Of a DNA stretch of 64,000 nucleotides, positions 9,240 to 19,303 are shown piece by piece (the stretch's first letter is position 1; each line of letters begins with the position of its first letter). The notes beneath the pieces were generated by a model that had not been told where the DNA came from, ran no database searches, and worked only from the letters and a program-made list of their open reading frames with translations. The stretch comes from an uncultured Pelagibacteraceae bacterium. Lineage in GTDB: Bacteria; Pseudomonadota; Alphaproteobacteria; Pelagibacterales; Pelagibacteraceae. The DNA is taken from positions 1 through 64,000 of the forward strand of contig CACKZV010000001.1 of the NCBI GenBank assembly GCA_902604795.1, written 5' to 3'. A program made the position numbers and the translations under genes.

Positions 9240-10898
9240 ATGAAAGATGAATTATTATTTTGCCCTCTAGGAGGATCTGGTGAAATAGGAATGAACATGA
9301 ACCTATTTGCATATGGTAAGCCAGACAATCAAAAGTGGATTATTGTTGACGTTGGTGTTACATTTGCAGATGATACAGTTCCTGGTGTTGATATAATATA
9401 TCCTGATCCAGGATTTATAATAGATAAAAAAGATGACTTGCTAGGCATAGTCCTAACACATGCTCATGAAGATCATATTGGAGCTATTACTCATGTTTGG
9501 CCAAAATTAAAATGTAAAATTTATGCTACACCTTTTACCTCTGTATTAATTACTGAAAAATTTATAGAAAAAAAAATTGATATAACTGGCTATTTAAAAA
9601 TTGTAGAACTTAATAGTACAATTAATTTAGATCCCTTCAAAATTGAGTTTGTTACACTTACTCATTCAATACTAGAACCCAATGGCCTAAGAATACAAAC
9701 ACCAGCTGGAAATATTTTACATACAGGAGATTGGAAGTGTGATCCAGATCCTTTGATTGGTGGAAATATAAACTCTGAAAGATTAAAGGAAATAGGTAAC
9801 GAAGGTGTATTAGCCATGATTTGTGACTCAACAAATGTATTCAGTGCAGGTAGAGCAGGGTCTGAACTTGATGTGCGTAAAAATTTACTTAAAGTTTTTC
9901 AAAGATTAAAAAAAAGAATAATTGTTACTTCATTTGCATCTAACGTAGCTAGGATGGAAACTGTTTTTTATTGTGCAGAACAAACAGGAAGACATATTTC
10001 ACTAGTTGGAAGATCGATGCATAGAATATTTAAAGCAGCTAGACAATGTGGTTATCTTAAAAATGTCATTGATCCTATAGACCCAAGAGATGCAAAAAAT
10101 ATTTCTAGAGAAAAAATTGTGTATTTATGCACAGGAAGTCAAGGTGAACCAATGGGTGCTATGAATAGAATAGTTAAATATACTCACCCAGATGTTTTTA
10201 TTGAGAGAAATGATACTGTTATTTTTTCATCAAAAATTATACCTGGAAATGAAAAGAAGTTATATAAACTACATAATAATTTAGTTAAAGAAGGTATTGA
10301 AGTTATATCTGAAGATAACGAATATATTCATGTTTCTGGTCATCCTAACCGGGAAGACCTGAGAGATATGTATAACTGGGTTAAACCAAAATCAGTAATT
10401 CCTGTTCATGGAGAACATAGGCATATGATGGAGCACATAGAATTTGCTAAAGAAATGCAAGTTAAATACCCAGTTCAAGTGGAGAATGGTGATATTGTTA
10501 AGTTATATCCGGGTGAAAAGCCAGTGGTCTATGATAAAGCACCAAGTGGAAGAGTTTATTTAGATGGAAATGTTCCAGTAGAAGAAGATTCCAGATCAAT
10601 TAAAGAAAGAAGAAATATTTCATCAAATGGATTTTTAGAGGCTACAATTATGATTACACCTAAGGGCAACATTCATCATAAACCTTTGGTAACTTTTAGA
10701 GGACTACCAGTATATGAAAATGACGATTTTATTTATGGATTAGAGGAAGAAATAGAAAAAACTGTTAAAACTTTTTCATTAAATAACACAAAACAAAAAG
10801 ATAATCTTATAGAAGCTCTTAAAATTACTTGTCGCAAATTTTCAAAAGAAAAAACTGGGAAAAAACCACTAACAAATATAAACTTGGTAAGAATTTAA
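9240..10898 (+). CDS. rnj: Ribonuclease J
   Basis: This 552-residue protein of the metallo-beta-lactamase/beta-CASP family is ribonuclease J, with 5'-3' exonuclease and endonuclease activity in RNA maturation and turnover. The zinc-binding HAHEDH motif lies at residues 74-79. Further motifs are HTGDWK, the beta-CASP segments CDSTNVFSAGRAGSE and CTGSQGEPMGAMNR, and HVSGHPNREDL plus IPVHGEH near residues 370-400. Size is normal. It follows coaX after 5 bases and proS begins 8 bases after its stop. Confidence 0.95.
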   Translation: MKDELLFCPLGGSGEIGMNMNLFAYGKPDNQKWIIVDVGVTFADDTVPGVDIIYPDPGFIIDKKDDLLGIVLTHAHEDHIGAITHVWPKLKCKIYATPFTSVLITEKFIEKKIDITGYLKIVELNSTINLDPFKIEFVTLTHSILEPNGLRIQTPAGNILHTGDWKCDPDPLIGGNINSERLKEIGNEGVLAMICDSTNVFSAGRAGSELDVRKNLLKVFQRLKKRIIVTSFASNVARMETVFYCAEQTGRHISLVGRSMHRIFKAARQCGYLKNVIDPIDPRDAKNISREKIVYLCTGSQGEPMGAMNRIVKYTHPDVFIERNDTVIFSSKIIPGNEKKLYKLHNNLVKEGIEVISEDNEYIHVSGHPNREDLRDMYNWVKPKSVIPVHGEHRHMMEHIEFAKEMQVKYPVQVENGDIVKLYPGEKPVVYDKAPSGRVYLDGNVPVEEDSRSIKERRNISSNGFLEATIMITPKGNIHHKPLVTFRGLPVYENDDFIYGLEEEIEKTVKTFSLNNTKQKDNLIEALKITCRKFSKEKTGKKPLTNINLVRI

Positions 10899-10906
10899 AT
10901 AATAAA

Positions 10907-12235
10907 ATGTATTTTTCAAAATCATTTGTACCAATTCTTAAAAATAATCCTACAGAAGCTAAAATTAAATCTCACCAACTTATGTTAAGAGTTGGAATGA
11001 TTAAGCAATCATCAGCAGGAATTTATTCATGGTTACCCCTTGGTTTCAAAGTTATGAAAAAAATAGAACAAATTGTTAGAGAAGAACAGGATAGAATTGG
11101 CGTTCAAGAAATTTTGATGCCAACAATTCAATCATCAGAAATCTGGAAAGAAAGTGGAAGATATGATGATTATGGAGAAGAGATGCTACGTATTAAAGAT
11201 CGTCAAAATAGAGAAATGTTATATGGACCGACTAATGAAGAACTTGTGACAGAAATATTTAGATCAAGTATTAAATCTTATAAATCACTTCCACAGCTAT
11301 TATATCATATTCAATGGAAATTTAGAGATGAATTAAGACCAAGATTTGGAATTATGAGATGCAGAGAATTTTATATGAAAGATGCTTATTCTTTCGATAT
11401 AAATGATGATGAAGCTCTTTTTTCTTACAATAAATTTTTTCTCTCATATCTAAGAACTTTTAAAAGATTAAACTTATCAGCAATACCAATGGCGGCGGAT
11501 ACAGGACCTATAGGTGGAAATCTTTCACATGAATTTATTATTCTTGCCGATACAGGAGAAAGTAAAATTTATACAGACAAAAGGATATTTGATGTAAATA
11601 GCTCATCAACCTTATTAGAAAAAAATTCGCTTAATGATTTACGACAGCAATATGAAAAATTTTACTCTGTAACAGATGAGAAGTTTGATCAGAAAGAATT
11701 TGAAAAAATAGTACCAGAAGAATTTAGAGTAAATACAAAAGGAATTGAGGTAGGTCATATATTTTATTTTGGAGATAAATACTCAAAACCCATGAATGCT
11801 GCTGTAGATTTTAATGGAAAAAAGGAATTTGTTAAAATGGGATCCTATGGAATAGGTGTATCAAGACTGGTAGGTGCCATAATTGAGGCTAAATACAATG
11901 ATAAAGATGAAATAATGAAATGGCCCATATCAGTTGCTCCTTATCATTGTGCAATAATTCCAATGATTAAAAAGAATGACACAACAAACTTAGAAAAATC
12001 AAATAAAATATTTGAATATTTTAAGTCTAAAAATATAGATGCTATCATTGATGATACTGAAGAAAATATTTCAGCAAAAATTAGGAAATTTAATTTAATT
12101 GGTATTCCTTATCAGTTGATTTTGGGAAACAAAACTGAAGGAGACTTGTTTGAGTTTAAAGAAATTAATGGAGAAACTCAAAGATTAAGTATCGAAGATG
12201 CTGTATCGCAAATTTTAAAAGCTAAATCAAATTGA
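10907..12235 (+). CDS. proS: Proline--tRNA ligase
   Basis: This is a class II aminoacyl-tRNA synthetase that charges tRNA-Pro. The frame is open 26 codons further upstream (ATG at 10829), but that stretch lies inside the RNase J gene. The ATG at 10907 gives the family N-terminus (YFSKSFVPILKNNPTEAKIK), so I choose it and obtain 442 residues. Class II motifs are visible: GIYSWLPLG, motif 2 RDELRPRFGIMRCREFYMKD, and motif 3 GSYGIGVSRL. The short form without the cis-editing insertion is the usual alphaproteobacterial type. The stop overlaps the TTG start of lolC. Confidence 0.95.
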   Translation: MYFSKSFVPILKNNPTEAKIKSHQLMLRVGMIKQSSAGIYSWLPLGFKVMKKIEQIVREEQDRIGVQEILMPTIQSSEIWKESGRYDDYGEEMLRIKDRQNREMLYGPTNEELVTEIFRSSIKSYKSLPQLLYHIQWKFRDELRPRFGIMRCREFYMKDAYSFDINDDEALFSYNKFFLSYLRTFKRLNLSAIPMAADTGPIGGNLSHEFIILADTGESKIYTDKRIFDVNSSSTLLEKNSLNDLRQQYEKFYSVTDEKFDQKEFEKIVPEEFRVNTKGIEVGHIFYFGDKYSKPMNAAVDFNGKKEFVKMGSYGIGVSRLVGAIIEAKYNDKDEIMKWPISVAPYHCAIIPMIKKNDTTNLEKSNKIFEYFKSKNIDAIIDDTEENISAKIRKFNLIGIPYQLILGNKTEGDLFEFKEINGETQRLSIEDAVSQILKAKSN

Positions 12236-13443
12236 TCTCACAGCTAGAAAGAGAAGTTACATTTAGATTTTTAAAAACTCGGAAAAATGACGGTTTTTTA
12301 AATATCATTTCAATCTTTTCTTTTATTGGAATTTCATTAGGGGTTGCAGTTCTAATCATTGTTATGTCAGTAATGAATGGTTTTAGAACTGAATTAATAT
12401 CTAAAATTGTAGGTTTTAATGCTCATGCAGTAGTTCAACCAGGAAATAAACCATTAGAATATACTCAAGATTTTGATTTTGCCAAAAATATAGTTTCAAA
12501 TGATGGAGAAGCAGTAATATTGAATAAAGATAATACTAAGGGTGTCTTCCTAAAAGGATATCAAGAAAGTGATTTTAAAAACCTTCAAATAGTAAAAAAT
12601 GAGGAATTTTCCGGATCAAAAAACTTAAATGATAATACTATTTCTATTGGTAAAGAATTGAGCTTTAATTTGAATGTTGATATTGGTGATATTATTTCAG
12701 TCATGTCTCCCGCTGGAATTCAAACTTTAGTGGGCAATCTTCCTAAACAAGAAAACTTTAAGATAGTTTCAATTTTTGATAGTGGTTTGTCTGACTTTAA
12801 TGAAAATATTGCATATATTAATTTAGAGAAGCTTGAGAGTTTTTTTAATAAGAATAAAGATGATAGGTTCATAGAATTTTATTTTAAAGATCCAAAAAAT
12901 ATAGAAATTCATAAAAAAAATTTAATAACTCTGTTTCCAGATGCACTGGTCTATACCTGGTCAGATATGAATAAATCATTATTTTCAGCTTTGAAAGTCG
13001 AAAGAAATGTTATGTTTATAATTCTTTTTTTGATAATTATTGTTGCAGCTTTTAATATAATATCTGGACTAACAATTTTAGTTAAAAACAAAACAAGAGA
13101 AATAGGTATCCTTAAATCAATTGGGGTAAGTAGTAAATCGATAAAAAAAATCTTCTTTTTAGTTGGTTTTTCTATAGGAACATCAGCAACATTATTTGGT
13201 GTGTTTGTTGGAACCCTTTTTTCTATTTATGTTGAGAATATTAGACAATTTATCTCAAATATATTTGGCATTTCTCTTTTTCCAGAAGATATTTATATTT
13301 TAAGTTCTATGCCGTCCGAAATAAATATAAATTCAATAATAATAATCTCTCTTTGTTCAATAATTGCAACAATTTTAGTATCGATATATCCCGCTTCGAA
13401 GGCATCTTCCTTAGATACAGTTAAAACTCTTAAATATGAGTAA
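12232..13443 (+). CDS. lolC: Lipoprotein-releasing ABC transporter permease (LolC/E family)
   Basis: This 403-residue inner-membrane permease belongs to the LolC/LolE family, which extracts outer-membrane lipoproteins from the inner membrane and hands them to LolA. It has one N-terminal membrane segment ending in VLIIVMSVMNGFR, a large periplasmic domain, and three C-terminal segments with the KNKTREIGILKSIGVSS coupling motif of the FtsX-like domain. The start is TTG within the proS stop (TTGA); family alignment begins almost immediately after it, which supports this unusual start. Only one LolC/E gene is present beside lolD, so the permease probably works as a homodimer, as expected in alphaproteobacteria. 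Confidence 0.92.
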   Translation: MISQLEREVTFRFLKTRKNDGFLNIISIFSFIGISLGVAVLIIVMSVMNGFRTELISKIVGFNAHAVVQPGNKPLEYTQDFDFAKNIVSNDGEAVILNKDNTKGVFLKGYQESDFKNLQIVKNEEFSGSKNLNDNTISIGKELSFNLNVDIGDIISVMSPAGIQTLVGNLPKQENFKIVSIFDSGLSDFNENIAYINLEKLESFFNKNKDDRFIEFYFKDPKNIEIHKKNLITLFPDALVYTWSDMNKSLFSALKVERNVMFIILFLIIIVAAFNIISGLTILVKNKTREIGILKSIGVSSKSIKKIFFLVGFSIGTSATLFGVFVGTLFSIYVENIRQFISNIFGISLFPEDIYILSSMPSEININSIIIISLCSIIATILVSIYPASKASSLDTVKTLKYE

Positions 13444-14119
13444 TTATATTAAAATTAAAAACCTAACAAAAAAATATGAGAAAAATAAATCTATAAAAGT
13501 TTTAAATGATATTACATTTAATTTTGAACCTGGAAAAACTTATTCTATTATTGGCCCTTCAGGATCAGGAAAGTCAACATTACTCAATTTACTATCATTG
13601 ATCGATAACCCTACATCAGGTTCAATCGAAATAAACAGCAACAAAATAAAGTCAAACAACAAAGTTGAAAATGATTTAATTAGAGCAAAGAAAATAGGAA
13701 TTATTTATCAAGACAAAAACTTATTGTCAGATTTTACAGCTTTAGAAAATGTTTATTTACCTAACTTACTCATTTCTAAGAAAAAACAAAATTCGATTGA
13801 ACTTGCAAAAAAATTGATAAAAAATGTAGGCATGTCATCCAGAATAAACCATTTTCCAAATGAATTGTCTGGAGGGGAAAATCAACGTGTTGCTATTGCT
13901 AGGGCATTAATTAATAATCCTGATATTATATTAGCTGATGAACCAACTGGCAGTCTAGACACTGAAAATGCAAAACTTATATTTAAGATACTATTTAATT
14001 TAAAAAATAAAAATAGAATCATAATTTTTGCAACTCACAATAGATATTTTGCAAATATGGCAGATTGTAAAATTATGATGAATGATGGTAATATACAAAT
14101 CATCAATGCTTCAATCTAA
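13436..14119 (+). CDS. lolD: Lipoprotein-releasing ABC transporter ATPase LolD
   Basis: This 227-residue ABC ATPase powers the LolCDE complex. Walker A is [12 protein letters not shown], the ABC signature LSGGENQRVAIARA, and Walker B DIILADEPTGSLD. The Q-loop segment IIYQDKNLLSDFTALENV is typical of the LolD/MacB branch. The gene overlaps lolC by 8 bases and dnaE by 14 bases, so the three are translated as a coupled set. LolD acts on the cytoplasmic face of the inner membrane. Confidence 0.94.
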   Translation: MSNYIKIKNLTKKYEKNKSIKVLNDITFNFEPGKTYSIIGPSGSGKSTLLNLLSLIDNPTSGSIEINSNKIKSNNKVENDLIRAKKIGIIYQDKNLLSDFTALENVYLPNLLISKKKQNSIELAKKLIKNVGMSSRINHFPNELSGGENQRVAIARALINNPDIILADEPTGSLDTENAKLIFKILFNLKNKNRIIIFATHNRYFANMADCKIMMNDGNIQIINASI

Positions 14120-17100
14120 AAAAAAATCTTTTAATCAAATTAAAATTCACTCTCAGTATTCAATTTGTGAGGGTGCATTAAAAATTGAAAATCTCAAAGA
14201 ATATTGTAAGAAAAATAAGATACAATCTGTTGGTTTAAGTGATACTTATAATCTATCAGGTGCGTTAGAATTTTCTGAAAATATTTCATCAGTAGGAACA
14301 CAACCAATCATTGGAACACAAGTTCAATTTAGATTTAAAAATACTTATGGACTTATTCCACTTATAGCCAAAAACTATGTTGGTTATAAAAATATAATTG
14401 AACTTTCTTCAAAACCTTATTTAGAAAATACAGATAATGATCAACCACACTGTTCGATTGATGATTTAATAAAATATGGTGACGGAATAATTGCTCTATC
14501 TGGATCAGTAAATAATTTGATTGGAAGTATTTTTAATAAAGGATTATTTGATGAGTTAGATGAATTAATAATACTACTAAACAAAAATTTTAAAGAAAAT
14601 TTTTATTTAGAAATTCAAAGACATGAAGACAAGAACGAAAAAGAATTTGAAATTTTCAATCTTAATCTTTCTAAAAAATATGAAATACCAATCATAGCAA
14701 CTAACGAGGTTTACTATTTGGATAAGGAAATGCATGAAGCTCATGATGCTTTAATGTGTATTGGACAAAAAACTTATATAAATGATCAAAAAAGAATAAA
14801 ACTAACTGATAATCATTATTTAAAGTCTTCAGATGAAATGACGGAAATCTTTAAAGATTTACCTGAGGCTTTAGAAAATAATTATAATTTACCTTATAGA
14901 TGCAACTTCAGACCTGTTCCTTCAAAGCCTATACTGCCTAATATTAGCTCAGATACAATTGATATTAACGATAAATTAAAAAAAGACTCATTTAATGGCT
15001 TGGAGAAAAAATTTAAAACTGATCGTGACCTAATAAAAACAATATCAAATAATATAAAAATTAAAGAAATTTATAAAGATAGGCTAACTCATGAAATGAA
15101 AATTATAACTGAAATGAATTATTCAGGATATTTCTTAATTGTTTCAGACTATATAAAGTGGGCAAAAGATAATAATATACCAGTTGGTCCTGGAAGAGGA
15201 TCTGGAGCAGGTTCATTAGTTGCATGGTGTTTATCTATAACAGATGTTGATCCAATAAAATTCAATTTAATTTTTGAAAGATTTTTAAATCCTGATAGAA
15301 TTTCTATGCCTGATTTTGATATTGATTTTTGTGAGGAAAAAAGAGACCAAGTCTTCAAATATTTGACAACTAAATATAAAGATAGTGTCGCTCACATTAT
15401 AACATTTGGGAAACTTAAAGCTAGAATGGTCATAAGGGATGTCGGACGCGTATTAGGACTGCCATATGGTTTTATAGATAGTATCTGTAAAATGATACCA
15501 TTTGATCCATCTAGGCCATTAACCTTACAAGAAAGTATCAATGTAGAACCAAGATTACAAAAATTAATTAATGAGGACAAAAGAGTTAGTCGTCTAATTG
15601 AGCTTTCATTAAAGCTTGAAGGTCTAAATAGAAATGTTGCAACTCATGCAGCTGGTGTTGTTATAGCTGACAAAAAATTAACAGAAACTGTTCCTTTGTA
15701 TAAGGATTCTTCTGCGAATTTATTACTACCTTCTACACAATTTGACATGTATTCAGCTGAAAATGCGGGATTAGTTAAATTTGACTTTCTGGGCTTAAAA
15801 ACGTTAACAGTAATTAACAATACTCAAAAACTTATAGAAAAAAATCACCCAAATTTTAAAATTGAAACTATTAATTACGAAGATCAAAAAGTATTTGACC
15901 TTTTATCAAATGGTAAAACTGTTGGATTATTTCAATTAGAGAGTTCTGGAATGAAAGATGCTTTAATGAACATGAAACCTAATCATTTGGAAGATATTAT
16001 TGCTTTAGTTGCTTTATATAGACCTGGACCTATGAGTAACATCCCTATTTATAACGATTGTAAACATGGAAAGAGAGAACCTGACTATTTACATCCTAAG
16101 CTGGAGGAAATTTTAAAACCGACTTACGGTGTGATTATTTATCAAGAGCAAGTAATGCAAATTGCTCAAGTATTATCAGGATTTACCGCAGGTGAAGCAG
16201 ACATATTAAGAAGAGCGATGGGTAAAAAAAAAAGAGCAGAACTTGAAAAACAAAAAGAAAGATTTGTTGAGGGAGCTCATAATAATGGAATTAGCAAAGA
16301 TATTGCAGCTGGAATTTTTTTAAAGATTGAACCATTTGCTGAATATGGATTTAATAAAAGCCATGCAGCCGCATACGCAATAATAGCATATCAGACTGCA
16401 TTTTTAAAAACATACTATCCACATGAATTTTTTGCTGCTTCTATGTCGATGGAGCTTTCAAACCAAAAAAAATTAAGTGAATTTTATGAAGAACTTAAAA
16501 GATTGAGCATTAATATTATTCGTCCAGATATTAATAAATGCTATGCAGACTTCTTCTCTGATGGTAAAAATTTTCTTTACGCACTAGGTGCAATTAAAAG
16601 TGTTGGATTTGAAGCAATTTCAAAAATTGTAGAAGAGAGAAATAAAAATGGAGTGTTTAAAGATCTGACAGACTTTATAAATCGTGTTAACCCAAAATAC
16701 ATAAATAAATTACAGTTAGAAGGTCTTGTAAAAGCAGGAGCTTTTGATAATTTGTATAAGAATAGACACTCTTTATACAATTCAATACCTAATATTATTT
16801 TAAAATCAAAAAATATTTTTGAAAATAATTCTGTAAACCAAATTGATTTATTTCAAGAAGATAATGATGAGACTTATTTAGATATCATTGAAGATTGGAA
16901 TGTAGATGTTAAATTATCCAAAGAATTTGAAACCTTGGGTTTTTTTATTTCTGACCATCCTCTAAATCAATATAAATCGCTTTTTTATCAATATAATATT
17001 GTAGATTATGAAGAATTTAATTCAAATGAAAATATTTTAAGTTCAAATATTGCATCTACTATATTAAAGGTTCAAGAGAAAAAAACACAAAAAGGGACTT

Positions 17101-17510
17101 CCTATGCAATAATTAAATTTTCTGATTTATCTGGTGTTTTTGAATTATTCGTATTTTCAGAAGTTTTTGAAAACAATAGAGAAATACTTATTGAAGGTAA
17201 TTCTGTTATGATTACTTTAGTTAAAAATTATGTGGATGAAAGCAAAATACAAAAGAAAATTAATATAAGAAAAATTATCGCTATGAAAGAAGTGATTGAT
17301 AAGCCAATAGATGTAGTAAAAATAGAAATCAAAAATATAGATGATATAACAAAAGTTAATAAATTTTGTTTAGAACCCGGCAAAACCAAAGTGATAATTG
17401 ACGTTGAAACTGATACAAAAAAGATGTCTTTTCAACTGAGTGAAAAAAGAAAAATTGATCATAAAATGCTCAATTTAATGAGAAATGAGAAAAATATTGT
17501 TGTTATTTAA
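14106..17510 (+). CDS. dnaE: DNA polymerase III subunit alpha
   Basis: This is the replicative DNA polymerase catalytic subunit, 1134 residues from the ATG at 14106. An in-frame ATG at 14082 exists, but the family N-terminus (QIKIHSQYSICEGALKI) aligns just after 14106, so I prefer the later start; both overlap the end of lolD. An N-terminal PHP domain is followed by GPGRGSGAGSLVAWCLSITD and the catalytic PDFDIDF motif at about residues 402-408. The C-terminal region contains the OB-fold (ASTILKVQEKKTQKG). Length is near the family norm of about 1150. Placement next to lolCD is shared with other alphaproteobacteria. Confidence 0.96.
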   Translation: MLQSKKKSFNQIKIHSQYSICEGALKIENLKEYCKKNKIQSVGLSDTYNLSGALEFSENISSVGTQPIIGTQVQFRFKNTYGLIPLIAKNYVGYKNIIELSSKPYLENTDNDQPHCSIDDLIKYGDGIIALSGSVNNLIGSIFNKGLFDELDELIILLNKNFKENFYLEIQRHEDKNEKEFEIFNLNLSKKYEIPIIATNEVYYLDKEMHEAHDALMCIGQKTYINDQKRIKLTDNHYLKSSDEMTEIFKDLPEALENNYNLPYRCNFRPVPSKPILPNISSDTIDINDKLKKDSFNGLEKKFKTDRDLIKTISNNIKIKEIYKDRLTHEMKIITEMNYSGYFLIVSDYIKWAKDNNIPVGPGRGSGAGSLVAWCLSITDVDPIKFNLIFERFLNPDRISMPDFDIDFCEEKRDQVFKYLTTKYKDSVAHIITFGKLKARMVIRDVGRVLGLPYGFIDSICKMIPFDPSRPLTLQESINVEPRLQKLINEDKRVSRLIELSLKLEGLNRNVATHAAGVVIADKKLTETVPLYKDSSANLLLPSTQFDMYSAENAGLVKFDFLGLKTLTVINNTQKLIEKNHPNFKIETINYEDQKVFDLLSNGKTVGLFQLESSGMKDALMNMKPNHLEDIIALVALYRPGPMSNIPIYNDCKHGKREPDYLHPKLEEILKPTYGVIIYQEQVMQIAQVLSGFTAGEADILRRAMGKKKRAELEKQKERFVEGAHNNGISKDIAAGIFLKIEPFAEYGFNKSHAAAYAIIAYQTAFLKTYYPHEFFAASMSMELSNQKKLSEFYEELKRLSINIIRPDINKCYADFFSDGKNFLYALGAIKSVGFEAISKIVEERNKNGVFKDLTDFINRVNPKYINKLQLEGLVKAGAFDNLYKNRHSLYNSIPNIILKSKNIFENNSVNQIDLFQEDNDETYLDIIEDWNVDVKLSKEFETLGFFISDHPLNQYKSLFYQYNIVDYEEFNSNENILSSNIASTILKVQEKKTQKGTSYAIIKFSDLSGVFELFVFSEVFENNREILIEGNSVMITLVKNYVDESKIQKKINIRKIIAMKEVIDKPIDVVKIEIKNIDDITKVNKFCLEPGKTKVIIDVETDTKKMSFQLSEKRKIDHKMLNLMRNEKNIVVI

Positions 17511-17538
17511 AAAAAACTTGTTTTTTCCTCTTTTTTTT
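17511..17538 (+). terminator. Possible weak terminator after dnaE
   Basis: Just after the dnaE stop, aaaaaac at 17511-17517 and gtttttt at 17520-17526 form a short A/T-dominated dyad with a two-base loop, followed by a second T-rich stretch up to 17538. This resembles an AT-rich intrinsic terminator on the plus strand. Only one G-C pair supports the stem and such runs are common here, so support is modest. The rpsB leader that follows suggests a new transcription unit begins soon after. Confidence 0.35.
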
Positions 17539-17560
17539 GTAAATAGTTCCATAAATTAAT

Positions 17561-17634
17561 ACGCACACAATTTCTGGTTTTATACCTCCGGTCCTTTTTA
17601 GGCAGTAATTGTGGTGGCATAACCGGGAATAAAT
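17561..17634 (+). promoter_or_regulatory. Structured rpsB leader, candidate S2 autoregulatory RNA
   Basis: The 124-bp gap before rpsB contains a patch distinctly richer in G+C than its surroundings. CACAATT (17566-17572) pairs perfectly with AATTGTG (17607-17613). Inside that loop, CCGGT (17588-17592) pairs with ACCGG (17622-17626) downstream, giving a pseudoknot topology. Small hairpins GGT/ACC (17576-17578 with 17584-17586) and CCT/AGG (17593-17595 with 17600-17602) may also form. The downstream strand overlaps the likely ribosome-binding GGGA at 17625-17628, six bases before the ATG, so folding would hide it. I recall that an S2-associated leader motif was reported for Candidatus Pelagibacter ubique; equivalence is my inference. 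Confidence 0.65.
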
Positions 17635-18423
17635 ATGAAAATACCAAACTTAACGATAGAACAATTATTAGAAGCTGGCGTTCATCTAGGCCATAAAACT
17701 TTAAGATGGAATCCAAAAATGAAAAAATTTATTTTTGGAAAAAGAGACTCAATTCATATAATAGACTTAACACAAACTCTAGAGCTAGCTAAAGTAGCTT
17801 TAGAAAAAGTCTATTCAACAATCTCATCAGGTGGGAAAATATTATTTATATCAACGAAAAAACAAGCATCTGAAGCAATAGCAGAACTTGCAAATGAAAC
17901 AGATCAATATTTTGTTAACTACAGATGGTTAGGTGGCATGCTTACTAATTGGGGAACGATATCAAATTCAATAAAAAAACTTGATAAAATACAATCAGAT
18001 TTAAAATCTGAAAATAGAGGGTTTACTAAAAAAGAATTATTAAAAATGAGTGGTCAGAAAGATAAATTACAAAGATCATTGGGTGGCATATCAAATATGA
18101 AGAAAATACCGGACCTTGTATTTATAATCGATACAAATTATGAATCTCTAGCAATTAAAGAATCTATTAAATTAGGTATTCCTATAATTGCAGTTTTAGA
18201 TACAAATTCAGATCCAGATGGCATTGATTTTCCTATTCCTGGAAACGATGATGCTAGAAGATCTATTGATTTGTATTGCTCACTTTTAAAAGAAACAATT
18301 CTAAATGCTAAAAAAGAAGCACCACAAAATATTGCTAGTGATAAAGATACAGAGGCTTTAAAAGTTGAAAACTCAAGCCCAGAAAAATCTAAAGAAGTAA
18401 AATCTGACACAAAACTTAATTAA
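17635..18423 (+). CDS. rpsB: 30S ribosomal protein S2
   Basis: This 262-residue protein is ribosomal protein S2 of the small subunit. The N-terminal motif LLEAGVHLGHKTLRWNPKM, FISTKKQASEAI, NYRWLGGMLTNWGTI and the PIIAVLDTNSDP motif are all family signatures. A lysine- and glutamate-rich tail of about 35 residues follows the conserved domain. It is separated from tsf by 28 bases, giving the near-universal rpsB-tsf pair. The structured leader upstream suggests translational feedback by S2. Confidence 0.97.
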   Translation: MKIPNLTIEQLLEAGVHLGHKTLRWNPKMKKFIFGKRDSIHIIDLTQTLELAKVALEKVYSTISSGGKILFISTKKQASEAIAELANETDQYFVNYRWLGGMLTNWGTISNSIKKLDKIQSDLKSENRGFTKKELLKMSGQKDKLQRSLGGISNMKKIPDLVFIIDTNYESLAIKESIKLGIPIIAVLDTNSDPDGIDFPIPGNDDARRSIDLYCSLLKETILNAKKEAPQNIASDKDTEALKVENSSPEKSKEVKSDTKLN

Positions 18424-18451
18424 AAAATTAATTTTATTATAGGAAAATGAA

Positions 18452-19303
18452 ATGAGTGATATAGAAAAAGTAAAACAATTAAGAAAATCAACAGGTGCAG
18501 GTTTTAAAGATTGTAATGCTGCGTTAAAAGAATCAAATGGTGATTTAGATAAAGCTGCTGAAATTTTGAGAGTAAAAGGTATAGCTAAAGCTTCAAAAAA
18601 GATGTCAAGAAGTGCAACGGAGGGAGTTGTAGTAACTTCTGGAGATGAAAAAAAAATGTCTTTGATCGAAGTGAATTGCGAAACAGATTTTGTTGCAAAA
18701 AATGATGATTTTATTGAATTTGTTAAAGAATTAAGTGAATTAAATAATTATCACTCTTCAAATATCGAAGAATTAAAAAAATCGACCATGAAAAATAATA
18801 AAACTGTTGATGAAAATTTAGTAGCCTTAATAGCAAAAATTGGAGAAAAAATAACAATTGGGAGATTAAAAACTTTAGCTGATGAAAACTCAAGAAATTT
18901 TGCTTATCAACATTCAGTAATTAAAGATAATGTGTCAAAATTAATAGTAATAGTATCTTTGAATACTATTGAGAAATCTGATAAAATTGATTTATTTGGA
19001 AAACAATTATCAATGCATATAGCAGCATCAAATCCAATTGCATTAAATGCAGATCTAATTGATCAAGAAATAATAAATAAAGAGGTCAAATTAATTGAGG
19101 AAGAATTGAAAAGTTCTGGCAAACCGGAAGATATATCAAAGAAAATTAGTATAGGTAAAATTAATAAATTTAAAGATGAAAATAGTTTAATGTCGCAGGA
19201 TTGGGTGATGGACCCAAAAATGAAGGTTAAAGATGTTTTAAAAAACTTAGATATTTCTAATTTACAAATTAATAATTTTATTAGGTTAAAAATAGGCGAG
19301 TGA
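18452..19303 (+). CDS. tsf: Elongation factor Ts
   Basis: This 283-residue protein is EF-Ts, the guanine nucleotide exchange factor for EF-Tu. The N-terminal UBA-like domain contains [18 protein letters not shown], and the central core contains [13 protein letters not shown], both diagnostic. A purine-rich aggaaa precedes the ATG by a few bases. The stop overlaps the start of frr (TGATG), so the usual intervening pyrH gene is absent at this locus. Confidence 0.97.
   Translation: MSDIEKVKQLRKSTGAGFKDCNAALKESNGDLDKAAEILRVKGIAKASKKMSRSATEGVVVTSGDEKKMSLIEVNCETDFVAKNDDFIEFVKELSELNNYHSSNIEELKKSTMKNNKTVDENLVALIAKIGEKITIGRLKTLADENSRNFAYQHSVIKDNVSKLIVIVSLNTIEKSDKIDLFGKQLSMHIAASNPIALNADLIDQEIINKEVKLIEEELKSSGKPEDISKKISIGKINKFKDENSLMSQDWVMDPKMKVKDVLKNLDISNLQINNFIRLKIGE

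Noticed and set aside
10829-10906. Earlier in-frame start for proS
   Set aside because: These 26 codons lie inside the RNase J gene and are not like any ProRS N-terminus; the ATG at 10907 fits the family.
14082-14105. Earlier in-frame ATG for dnaE
   Set aside because: It adds eight residues deep in the lolD end without family similarity; 14106 is closer to the conserved PHP start.
17507-17716. Minus-strand open frame across the rpsB leader
   Set aside because: It overlaps the dnaE end, the structured leader and the rpsB start, shows no recognisable protein features, and is better explained by the leader RNA.
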